Of a stretch of DNA of 64,000 nucleotides, positions 56,638 through 64,000 are shown piece after piece. The stretch comes from CAVPJC01 sp963705155 (GTDB lineage: Bacteria; Chloroflexota; Anaerolineae; Anaerolineales; UBA4823). Positions within the stretch are counted from its first letter, which is position 1, and each line of letters begins with the position of its first letter. The stretch is taken from assembly GCA_963705155.1 (NCBI GenBank), contig CAVPJC010000013.1, positions 186,001 to 250,000 of the forward strand, written 5' to 3'. A program made the translations under genes and the position numbers. The notes beneath the pieces are model-generated. The model was not told the origin of the DNA. It did not search any database and saw only the letters and a program-made list of their open reading frames with translations.

Positions 56638-57711
56638 TTAGTCCACGGATTCCTGAATATCCAGGCGAGTTCCCAGGCCGCGCGTATACATTTCATGATG
56701 CGTGGCGCTCGGGTCTGTCCAACGGAAGATCCAACGGGCAGCATCGTTAGGCAGATTGATACAACCATGGCTCATCCGCCGTCCAAAGTTGTCATGCCAG
56801 AATGTGCCGTGCAGGGCGAGACCATCTTTATGAAAGATGCACACCCACGGCACACCCGGCAATTCGTAGGCATGCAGGTCACTGGTGATGCGTCCATCCC
56901 CCATATGTCTGGAAGGCCATTTGGTTTGTATATAAAAACGCCCGGAGGGTGTATCGGTGGGGATTTCTCCGGGCTGCTGGTTTAAGGTCGGCACGCCCGT
57001 GGCAACTTTGGTCGTCAGCACCAGCCGGTCATTTTCATAGGCATTGAGGATTTGATCTTGCAGCAGCACTTCAATGCGCTTGGCTTCGGCTGGAACTTCA
57101 GGTGAGATGGGCTCGAGCTCCTCCGGTGTGATCGGGCGTACATGAGTAGCCGGAACATAATGGTGGAAGTTCAGCAGATCATCTGTTATCCGGTACCAGT
57201 ATTTGCCATGCGGACCTTCACTCAGACCAGTAATCCAATGAACAGACTTATAGTAAAGCCTGTATAAGCGTTCCCAGCCGCTTGATCTCACTCGACGGTA
57301 GGATTGTGTGTAAGCGACGGTTATTTCCCCCAGCTGCCCGCCTTCGGGTACAACTTGCAAAAGTGGGATGTTCAGGTGCATTTTCTCTACACGCTGCAGG
57401 TAACCGGAATGGACATAACCGCTCTCAATGCGGTACCAGCGTGGATTGTGGGCCGGGCCGGTTGGCGAGATAATTTCTTCGTAAATGACCAGAATCTGAT
57501 CACGGCGGGCAATCTTGAGCCGGTCTGATTGAAAGGACGGCTCAGAATAGATGTAGATGCCATTGGTGAGGGTTACTCGCGCCGCTCCAATCTGGCTGGA
57601 AGATAGGGCAGTTCGAGTTTGTGGACGTACAACCTGCTGGATGCAGGGAACAATTGCCGAGGCGGTCAGTATTTTCAGGAAACTGCGCCGTGAAAGTCGT
57701 TGGGTCGTCAT
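56638..57711 (-). CDS. Tat-exported L,D-transpeptidase (second of a tandem pair)
   Basis: 357 residues. The start at 57711 gives MTTQRLSRRSFLKILTASA, a twin-arginine signal. An SH3-like region follows (IYIYSEPSFQSDRLK, YVHSGYLQ). The C-terminal YkuD domain starts RIEVLLQDQILNAYEND and ends LALHGTFWHDNFGRRMSHGC, the His/Cys catalytic motif. It forms 3-3 or protein cross-links in the cell wall, or another peptidyl transfer. The ATG overlaps the stop of the upstream paralogue by ATGA. Confidence 0.9.
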   Translation of the reverse strand: MTTQRLSRRSFLKILTASAIVPCIQQVVRPQTRTALSSSQIGAARVTLTNGIYIYSEPSFQSDRLKIARRDQILVIYEEIISPTGPAHNPRWYRIESGYVHSGYLQRVEKMHLNIPLLQVVPEGGQLGEITVAYTQSYRRVRSSGWERLYRLYYKSVHWITGLSEGPHGKYWYRITDDLLNFHHYVPATHVRPITPEELEPISPEVPAEAKRIEVLLQDQILNAYENDRLVLTTKVATGVPTLNQQPGEIPTDTPSGRFYIQTKWPSRHMGDGRITSDLHAYELPGVPWVCIFHKDGLALHGTFWHDNFGRRMSHGCINLPNDAARWIFRWTDPSATHHEMYTRGLGTRLDIQESVD

Positions 57712-58781
57712 GTGATTTCTACGCGCGTACCATTGCCCCTGCGTTCCCAATCTGCGGTCGATTCGACTGGCAGCTCGAAAGTTGGGGTGGTCCAGCGAAA
57801 TATCCAGCGGGCATCAGCATTGCGCAAATTCAGACAACCATGACTCATTTGCACGCCAAAATTGTTGTGCCAGTAAGTGCCGTGAAAGGCATAACCGCCG
57901 GGGAAGGCAAAAAATGATGTCCAGGGGACACCCGGAAGAGAAAAGCCGCCCGTATTAGCCGCATCGGGGTTTCCGGTAACTGCCCCCATATGCTTGGTTG
58001 GCAGCTTGGAGTAGATGCGGAAGCTGCCGCGTGGTGTAGCGGTAGGCAGGTCATCCGGATTTTTCCTGGCGCTGGGTATGCCGGATGACAAACGGGTGGA
58101 AAAAACGATTTCTCCGTTCTCGTAGGCTTCCAGTGTTTGGCGTGCGATGGAAACTTCGATGCGTTTTTTTTCCGGGGGTACATCGGGTGAGATTGGGCTC
58201 AGCTCATCATCTCCGATGGAGCGCATGTGAACAGCAGGTACGAAGTATTTTAAATTGGAATCGATTTCCGAAGTCAGTTCATACCAGGGTTTTTTATCGG
58301 GACCTTCACCGATATTGGTTATCCAGTGGGTGGTTTCGTAATACAGCGGCGTACCATTCCATGGATGCCAACCTTCCCAACTCGAATATTGGTAAGCAAC
58401 CGTGTAGGGAACTGTTACCTCACATAATTGACCTGTTTCCGGAACGGTTTTCGCGGTCTGGTTGATGCGAATATTCACCACTTGAAGGTAGGCGCTGTGC
58501 AAATAGCCACCCCAAACCCGGTACCACAACGGGTTGTAGGCTGGCCCCTGCGGTCCAACAATGTCTTCGTAAATATGGACAAGCTGGTCGCGATAGCGTT
58601 TGCCAATAATTGGGCTGTCATCGCGCGGCTCTGCGTGCAGGTCGATCTCATAGATGGTAACCCGGGCGATTTTACCGTTATCCTGTTCTTGTTGACGGGG
58701 AAAAACCGGTCCGAAAGCCAGGCTGCCCAGAGCCAGCGCCCCAATCTTTAGAAACTCACGACGATCAATTCTTGCGTTCAT
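57708..58781 (-). CDS. Tat-exported L,D-transpeptidase (first of a tandem pair)
   Basis: 357 residues: MNARIDRREFLKIGALALG is a Tat-like signal (Arg-Arg-x-Phe-Leu-Lys). The SH3-like part has IYEIDLHAEPRDDSP and YLHSAYLQVV; the YkuD domain runs from KRIEVSIARQTLEAYENGE to YAFHGTYWHNNFGVQMSHGC. Clearly paralogous to the next gene, with which it forms a two-gene operon of overlapping frames. Both lack a LysM domain. Confidence 0.9.
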   Translation of the reverse strand: MNARIDRREFLKIGALALGSLAFGPVFPRQQEQDNGKIARVTIYEIDLHAEPRDDSPIIGKRYRDQLVHIYEDIVGPQGPAYNPLWYRVWGGYLHSAYLQVVNIRINQTAKTVPETGQLCEVTVPYTVAYQYSSWEGWHPWNGTPLYYETTHWITNIGEGPDKKPWYELTSEIDSNLKYFVPAVHMRSIGDDELSPISPDVPPEKKRIEVSIARQTLEAYENGEIVFSTRLSSGIPSARKNPDDLPTATPRGSFRIYSKLPTKHMGAVTGNPDAANTGGFSLPGVPWTSFFAFPGGYAFHGTYWHNNFGVQMSHGCLNLRNADARWIFRWTTPTFELPVESTADWERRGNGTRVEIT

Positions 58782-59004
58782 TGAATATGATTATAACATT
58801 TGGAATTCGGTGCTCAAGAACACCCTAACTTGACATTAATCTTTGATACCACGAATTCATATATGCCAAAAGGGACGTAATTTCCACATGATGAAAAGAA
58901 CCAGGCAATAAGATGAAATTTCTATCCTTTCAGAATGCAGTACATATTGAAAAGATTCCAAAAAAAACATTGTGTTTGGCTTGACATTGTGTTAGAATGT
59001 TTTT

Positions 59005-59041
59005 GCGAGCGCCCGGGTGCCCCCCTCACCCGGGCGCTCGC
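59005..59041. repeat. perfect 15-bp GC-rich inverted repeat in the 58782-59081 gap
   Basis: GCGAGCGCCCGGGTG and CACCCGGGCGCTCGC form a perfect stem with a seven-base CCCCCCT-type loop. It lacks a T tract on the 3' side in either direction; T5 precedes it on the plus strand. TTGACA (58981-58986) and TAGAAT lie just upstream on the plus strand but only six bases apart. TTGTGT with 17 bp to TAGAAT is a poorer promoter guess. The rest of this 300-bp gap shows nothing else. Confidence 0.6.
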
Positions 59042-59049
59042 AACTTAAA

Positions 59050-59074
59050 AGAATAATCCCGGTATTCCGGGATT
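59050..59074 (-). terminator. terminator after tRNA-Pro
   Basis: On the minus strand AATCCCGG pairs with CCGGGATT around a four-base loop, followed by ATTCTTTT, eight bases after the tRNA 3' end. Confidence 0.75.
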
Positions 59075-59081
59075 AGATCAG

Positions 59082-59156
59082 TCGGGGCGCTGGGATTTGA
59101 ACCCAGGGCCTCCTGCACCCCATGCAGGCGCGCTAGCCGGGCTGCGCCACGCCCCG
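59082..59156 (-). tRNA. tRNA-Pro (anticodon GGG)
   Basis: The minus strand folds as a cloverleaf: acceptor CGGGGCG/CGCCCCG with discriminator A; D arm GCGCAGCCCGGCTAGCGC; anticodon stem CCTGC/GCAGG with loop ATGGGGT, anticodon GGG; T arm CTGGGTTCAAATCCCAG. 75 nt without an encoded CCA. It reads CCC (and CCU) proline codons. Confidence 0.96.
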
Positions 59157-59173
59157 ATTATTGAGCGACCCGT

Positions 59174-59202
59174 ATTCTACTTCACGGTCAGCATATTGTC
59201 AA
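59174..59202 (-). promoter_or_regulatory. tRNA-Pro promoter
   Basis: On the minus strand TTGACA (59202-59197) and TAGAAT (59179-59174) with 17 bp between, placing the start about 11 bases before the tRNA. Confidence 0.82.
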
Positions 59203-59244
59203 CCACGTCGTCGAATTGTAATTTGGGTGGTTTATAATCATCTC

Positions 59245-60102
59245 ATGCGAACCGTGGGTAAACCAGTCAAGCTGCGCTGCCTGTTGCTGTTATGCTGCGG
59301 TATGGGGATCATACTGTCGAGCTGCAGCTCTCCGGTGGGTGACGGAAGTACGATAGCCGACCAAAGCGGGGAGTTTGCGATATCCATCACTGCAACACCG
59401 GCGGAACAGCCACGATACCGGCAGTTAGGTCTCCCATTTGCTGCACCATCGATAATTCCCGACCCAACCCCGACAACAATTCCAACTTCACTAACCGCAG
59501 TTCCCAATTCTGCTAAGATAGAGCGCTTCCACATTTGTTCGCCTTTGGCCGAGCAATCTCTATCCGATCTGTCAAAAATCATCTCTGATCCCTACCACCC
59601 TCCACCGCCAGGACGGGAAGAACGCCACCATGGGGTTGATTTTGCCTATTACAACCGCAACGGGCGAGCTTCAATTCTTGGCGAAACGGTACAGGCAGTT
59701 CTTCAGGGCAGGGTGGCGGCCTCGATTGTAGACCGGTTTCCATACGGAAACATGGTCATTGTTGAGACGCCGGTCTCGAGTTTGAACGGAGAGATCATCG
59801 CCAAACTGAAACTACCCGAAGATCAGTCGTTGTATATACTTTATGCTCACCTGGACACAGCACCCCTGGTCAAATTGAATGAAAATGTGACTGCCTGCCA
59901 GCCTCTGGGGGCGGCGGGCAAAAGTGGCAACGCAGGCGGTGGTCATTTACACATCGAAACCCGTACCGGACCGCCTGGTGTTCGGTTTGAAAGCATGGCT
60001 TATTATAAATTAGACGCCTCTGAGGAAGAGCGGGCGGCTTACGTGCGCTGGCGAATTGGCGGGGAATTTGTACATTTTGATCCGATGTCCTTGCTGCGAT
60101 GA
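59245..60102 (+). CDS. M23-family (LytM-like) peptidase lipoprotein
   Basis: 285 residues. The signal peptide ends LLCCGMGIILSSC, a lipobox. A Pro/Thr-rich linker follows (PDPTPTTIPTSLTAVP). The M23 domain has HHGVDFAYYNRNG (zinc His/Asp), YILYAHLDTAP (HxD-like) and the third zinc site GGGHLHIETR. So the zinc set looks complete and it probably cuts peptidoglycan peptides outside the membrane. A TATAAT box (59233-59238) lies only six bases before the ATG, so the transcript may be leaderless; no ribosome site is seen. Confidence 0.88.
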   Translation: MRTVGKPVKLRCLLLLCCGMGIILSSCSSPVGDGSTIADQSGEFAISITATPAEQPRYRQLGLPFAAPSIIPDPTPTTIPTSLTAVPNSAKIERFHICSPLAEQSLSDLSKIISDPYHPPPPGREERHHGVDFAYYNRNGRASILGETVQAVLQGRVAASIVDRFPYGNMVIVETPVSSLNGEIIAKLKLPEDQSLYILYAHLDTAPLVKLNENVTACQPLGAAGKSGNAGGGHLHIETRTGPPGVRFESMAYYKLDASEEERAAYVRWRIGGEFVHFDPMSLLR

Positions 60103-60119
60103 ATTGATTGCATAGAGGT

Positions 60120-61719
60120 TCAGCGGGTCAGTTGTACGAGAACATAATATTCATCCCTGTAGATTTCTTTGTTAATGGCGCAGCTTACCGCTTGAGAGGA
60201 TGCCGGTAAGACTGCGTGGGTCACGCCTTCCATATCCCGGAATTGAATGAGCGATTCACAATCATTTGTTTTATAGAATTGGTCAGCAAGTAGTTCACGC
60301 CGCTGCCATTCGATGACATCCATATCCTGGTAGGGGATGGATTTAAATTCTACAAACACGGGTGCCCCTGTTTCCAACCGAAAATCCTGCAGTTTAACCG
60401 GGGTCAGATAGACATCGCCGGTCTGTTTATGCGCATAGACGTAGAATTCTACCGGCCGTTCGGGTGCTGCTGCCTTGCGATCCAGATCTAGCTTGAAACG
60501 GATCGCACCGATCAAAACGCTGAGAAGTATCAGCATGGCTGCCGCTACCTGAATCGCTTTACCTCTGGTTTGAGATCGAAAGTATGTCCGATTCAGGGCA
60601 AAATCAAGCGCCTCAGAGATCAAGACAGTCACAGCCAGCGGAATGAGCAGGATGGAGATCCTCCAGGGGAAGATAAGGGCCAGGGTTTCGTTTTTTGTGA
60701 TCGATTGCACCACCGTTAAGGTGATGGTAATCATGGTTATAAAAGCTAAAAAAGCAAACAGCCGCGACCGGGTTATCTTCGTCCTCGCCGTTATTTCTGG
60801 CGTGGTTATTGTTGTGGTTGGAATACGGAGGGCTGCAACTGCAGCAAAGAGGATCAGCAATTTTACTCCAACGGTGTAGTCCAACCATTGACTCACGATG
60901 GCATGATGGGGTATACGAAAGTTTAATCAGAATGTATTTTGCCTGCGAGGAAAGCGCCGGGGATGAATTAGCAAATGTATTCAGCACGTAATATAGTATT
61001 GGCAGAACTGCGATGAGAGCAACCATACCCAGCATAACGGGCTGTCGCGCCTTGCGACTTTCAATCCAGGACATCAGCATATAAGCACCTGTGATCAGAC
61101 CCGCGCTGAATAGATAGGTAGGGTGAACGGTAGCCGCAAACACGGCTGACAAGACAGAAAGCACCCGATGGTCTTTAAGATATAACCATACGGATAGCAA
61201 TAAAAATACACCAAATGTGCTGGGTTGAAACACCGGCCCTAACATGCGTTGATCGGCTATACCATCTTCCAGGATGTAGCTCCAGTTGACCCCGACAAAG
61301 CGTGACAAGGTAAATCGAAGCGCAGCGGAATGGATGAGAATAATGAGAGCGAGGAACACCAGGGATGTGGTTCGAGATCGTTTTATGGATTTCAGGAGAT
61401 CGGCAATATTGAACAGGGCAAATAAATAAACACCCATCAGAGCGGCATAATAAAGATAATAAATTTCTTTCACGCCAATATACATATGGGTCACACGGAT
61501 GAGCTGACTGAAAACCGGTGTTGGATCCAGCGTATTAGCCAGCCAGTCTCGGGCCAGATCACCATACCTGGCTGCTGCCAGACCGTGAAGAAAATATTGG
61601 TTCTGGTTCGAGGTGTAAAGCGGGGATTGGGAATAGGCAACGGTGAACAGGAATGTCCACAATAATATGCTTAAGATTTCTTTGAAATATGTAAGCGGTT
61701 TTGAATTCTGTTGGTTCAT
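60120..61719 (-). CDS. polytopic membrane protein, DUF6798-like (one frame break)
   Basis: About 533 residues after joining two frames near 60895. Around ten membrane segments, for example LLWTFLFTVAYSQSP, LVFLALIILIHSAAL and MLGMVALIAVLPILYYVL in the first part, and LLILFAAVAAL and FLAFITMITITLTVV in the second. A soluble C-terminal domain of about 110 residues follows, with VEFYVYAHKQTGDVYLTPV and FVEFKSIPYQDMDVIEWQ. Such proteins occur in many environmental bacteria and may act in surface polysaccharide biology. No enzyme motif is visible to me; the family name is from memory. Confidence 0.72.
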
Positions 61720-61849
61720 GGTGGATGATCGTATTCCATTTTACCATCTGGACAAAATTCGCCAACTACAAAGGTTTCTCTGCAACTTTAAGCAGATCGT
61801 CTGCGTATTTTAAGTAGCTGGTAACTTAAGTGAATGAAGGAGTATTAAA

Positions 61850-62209
61850 ATGCAAAGCCATATCAAAGTAGTGGGCTGGACCTACCTGGCACTGGGAGTG
61901 TTCGGAATTCTGGGTGCCGCCCTGCTTTTCCTTATCATCGCTGCCGGTGGTTTGATCTCTGGCGATCAAACAGCAATTCGGATTACGATGATTGTGGGCT
62001 CCATCCTCGCTGGAATGGTCGTTTTGACCTCTATTCCAGGCATGGTTGCCGGAGCAGGGTTGCTCAAGTTTAAACCCTGGGCGCGTATCCTGGCACTCAT
62101 CCTGGGTTTACTTAATTTACCCGGATTTCCTGTTGGTACGGTGCTGGGAATTTATACAATTTGGGCGTTGTTAGACACTGAATCTATCAGCCCTTTTAAC
62201 AGCGATTAA
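61850..62209 (+). CDS. small four-helix membrane protein
   Basis: 119 residues, starting MQSHIKVVGWTYLALGV with GGAG upstream. Hydrophobic segments are GILGAALLFLIIAAGGLI, MIVGSILAGMVVLTSIPGMVA, and ILALILGLLNLPGFPVGTVLGIYTI read as two helices. This is the common DUF4064-type layout of unknown function. Monocistronic, with a terminator about 85 bp later. Confidence 0.78.
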   Translation: MQSHIKVVGWTYLALGVFGILGAALLFLIIAAGGLISGDQTAIRITMIVGSILAGMVVLTSIPGMVAGAGLLKFKPWARILALILGLLNLPGFPVGTVLGIYTIWALLDTESISPFNSD

Positions 62210-62294
62210 CCATTGCGAATCTCAGCGTAGTCGCCTATCTGATTGAAACGGGAGTATCCAGGAAGTTCTGTTATAGTATGCCAACCTGCCAGAT

Positions 62295-62358
62295 GAAAAG
62301 CGCAGCGATCCCATGAGTACCGCCTGTGGTGCTCTTGACAGGCTGCGCTTTTCTTTTT
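62295..62358 (+). terminator. terminator with long loop after the small membrane protein
   Basis: GAAAAGCGCAGC pairs with GCTGCGCTTTTC (12 bp) across a 35-base loop, followed by TTTTT. It may also act weakly in the reverse direction. Confidence 0.75.
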
Positions 62359-62419
62359 GGACAATCTCCCGTCTTTGATTAAATCCAATTAGAACACAGG
62401 TTCAGGTATAATTTTCGGT

Positions 62420-64000
62420 ATGAGGAATTTTCTATACCAGATTGCTCGAAAGTTTTGGCCCGAACTCGAGGCCATGAACGACCAGCGACGTCTGGTGGGG
62501 GTGGGGGATGTTGTAGTTTTCTTAGCGATATGTCCCCTGGCTTTCGCCGGGTTGTTCTGGCTGGTGCGCTCAACAGATGTTCAGAAGATTGCGGATAACG
62601 GCCTCCAGATGGCGATGTTTCTGGGTTTAATTCTGTTGTTTAATCGCGTCAGTTATTTTTTTATTGTCGAGATCCGCTCCGATCGCTATGGCAGCGCCGA
62701 TGGGTCACTTTCGAGTATGCTGCAGTGGGCGGCTGTGTTGATATTTGGCCCCACCGCACTCTGGCTTTCAGTGATCAGCTCTATTGCTAATTACCTTTGG
62801 ACCTGGCGGCAACCTGCTTCAAAAGCGGCCAGATGGAATCAGTCTCGAAGCCTGGTGATGGAATTATCCGTAGACACCCTGGCTTATCTTGTTGCTTTGG
62901 TCCTGTATTTGCGATGGGGAGGCATGTACCCGCTGCCTGAGCTTTCCCTGACTGCCGCCGCACCTGCCATGGCGGCGATTGTGGTGCAATTCGTTATGAC
63001 CACCGTGATCTGGTCTGGTTATGCCATCTACGCCATCTGGATTCAGAGGGAATTGACCGAATCCATGACCGCGCCAGCCTTTAAATTCATCGTCAGATTT
63101 CTGACCCTGGCTCTGGGATTACCCGTATTGGCCCATCCATTCGCAATTATCGTGGCAGGGATTTACACTCAGAATGGCCTGGGTATCTTTTCATTTCTGA
63201 TGATTGGGCTACTTCTGGTGGCGTACCTTGCCCGCCAGTTGAGTTGGGCTGCAGAAAGCAGCCGGCAGCAATCTCGGCAGCTTGAAAAGCTGGATCGTTT
63301 GGGACGTGATATTCTGGATGCACCCCCCGATGCATCTACCCTGAAAGATGAGCTCCTTGAGCACGTGCCGGGGATGTTCCCTTCGGGCCGCGTCCTGATC
63401 TGGATGATTCCAGACCGGTATTACCTTCGACATCCTGAAGATTGGCAGTTGGATATTGCCCCAGTCTGGCAATGGGTAAAATCACAGGAAAAGGCGATTG
63501 CATTTCTCGGGCACGAGTGGCTCCCCTGGAAAGACCAATTTCGTGTCCACGATCCGGTTGTCCTGACCCCGATTTTGGATGCAGCCAATGCTCAGCCTAT
63601 AGGGGCAATATACATTGAATTACGCAGTCTCGCCCAACCCTGGGACCGTAAGACGGTCAGCAGTTTATTCCCGGCTGTTCAATCCCTGGCGGCTCAAGTC
63701 GCTTCTGCGCTCCACCAGGCAAAAATTTATGCTGAAACGCTCCAATTTCAGGCAACCCAGCAAGAATTGGAATTCGCCGGGAAGATCCAGGCCAGCTTCT
63801 TACCCAGTGAGATGCCGCGCATGGATGGGTGGGAATTGGCGGTCACGCTGTTGCCGGCGCGTGAGACATCTGGAGATTATTTCGATGTGATCCAGTTATC
63901 CGATGAAAAGGTTGGGTTTCTCGTCGCCGATGTGACAGACAAAGGATTGGGCGCAGCGCTTTACATGGCATTAAGCCGGACGCTGATCCGCACCTATGCG
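62420..64000 (+). CDS. membrane-bound SpoIIE-type serine phosphatase (cut by window end)
   Basis: Open from ATG 62420 to the last base, 527 codons without a stop; the 3' end lies beyond the window. About 240 N-terminal residues hold several membrane segments (VVVFLAICPLAFAGLFWLV, IVVAGIYTQNGLGIFSFLMI region). A linker helix (LSWAAESSRQQSRQLEKL) leads into a GAF-like domain (LKDELLEHVPGMFPSGRVLI to IGAIYIELRSLAQPW). The PP2C/SpoIIE core begins FAGKIQASFLPSEMPRMDGW, with ARETSGDYFDVIQL and VADVTDKGLGAALYM, the metal-binding Asp motifs. It probably controls an anti-sigma/anti-anti-sigma switch. TATAAT at 62407-62412 is seven bases before the ATG. Confidence 0.88.
   Translation, partial: MRNFLYQIARKFWPELEAMNDQRRLVGVGDVVVFLAICPLAFAGLFWLVRSTDVQKIADNGLQMAMFLGLILLFNRVSYFFIVEIRSDRYGSADGSLSSMLQWAAVLIFGPTALWLSVISSIANYLWTWRQPASKAARWNQSRSLVMELSVDTLAYLVALVLYLRWGGMYPLPELSLTAAAPAMAAIVVQFVMTTVIWSGYAIYAIWIQRELTESMTAPAFKFIVRFLTLALGLPVLAHPFAIIVAGIYTQNGLGIFSFLMIGLLLVAYLARQLSWAAESSRQQSRQLEKLDRLGRDILDAPPDASTLKDELLEHVPGMFPSGRVLIWMIPDRYYLRHPEDWQLDIAPVWQWVKSQEKAIAFLGHEWLPWKDQFRVHDPVVLTPILDAANAQPIGAIYIELRSLAQPWDRKTVSSLFPAVQSLAAQVASALHQAKIYAETLQFQATQQELEFAGKIQASFLPSEMPRMDGWELAVTLLPARETSGDYFDVIQLSDEKVGFLVADVTDKGLGAALYMALSRTLIRTYA

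Noticed and set aside
1..64000. CRISPR array, insertion sequence, prophage or integrase
   Set aside because: No regularly spaced direct repeats, transposase, integrase or phage structural genes were found on either strand.

Overview
The window looks like a chromosome fragment of a Chloroflexota bacterium, most likely class Anaerolineae. Reasons (inference): GC-rich genes with sigma70-type TATAAT promoters; a heme-copper oxidase subunit I with an extra N-terminal membrane module, as I recall for that phylum; lipoproteins with Thr/Pro linkers; and a replication cluster of DnaB, a DnaD-domain protein and a DnaC-like ATPase. About thirty single-base frame breaks interrupt otherwise well conserved genes, often at short homopolymers. 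I read most as sequencing or assembly indels, and give such genes as one CDS with the break positions stated.

Layout. 0-3.5 kb: cspA, an SH3-type lipoprotein, degV and an APH-fold kinase. 3.5-17.1 kb: one minus-strand operon for branched-chain amino acids, ilvD-ilvB-ilvN-ilvC-leuA-orf56-leuC-leuD-cimA-leuB-ilvE-pheA. It starts with a consensus promoter, a 42-codon Ile/Leu/Val-rich leader peptide, a 12/13 antiterminator pairing and an intrinsic terminator: a complete transcription attenuator. 17.4-30 kb: a repeat lipoprotein, a BrnT/BrnA toxin-antitoxin pair, a putative glycosidase, a tiny glycine-rich membrane protein, a polar amino acid ABC transporter, and a GNAT/N-acylamino acid racemase/cyclase/phosphodiesterase group. 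30-34.3 kb: rnpB, rpsT, argS and a cyclic-2,3-diphosphoglycerate synthetase-like GTPase.

34.4-41.5 kb is the accessory part: a solitary DNA methyltransferase, the decayed end of a WD40 protein in which two tryptophan positions are TGA, and a compact five-gene operon I do not recognise. That operon encodes a caspase/gingipain-fold peptidase, two small soluble proteins, a protein with a hydrophobic C-terminus, and a long coiled-coil protein ending in a LuxR-type HTH. It is the best candidate for an undescribed system.

41.5-46.8 kb: an atypical response regulator, a bifunctional nuclease, dnaB, a dnaD-like gene and a double-AAA+ DnaC-like loader. 46.9-55 kb: a caa3/A2-type cytochrome c oxidase operon with its assembly factors (SCO, SURF1, and a fused heme A/heme O synthase). 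55-64 kb: a PLP decarboxylase/lyase, two Tat-exported L,D-transpeptidases, tRNA-Pro(GGG), an M23 lipoprotein, two membrane proteins, and a SpoIIE-type phosphatase running off the window end.

No CRISPR array, insertion sequence, attachment site or replication origin was seen.
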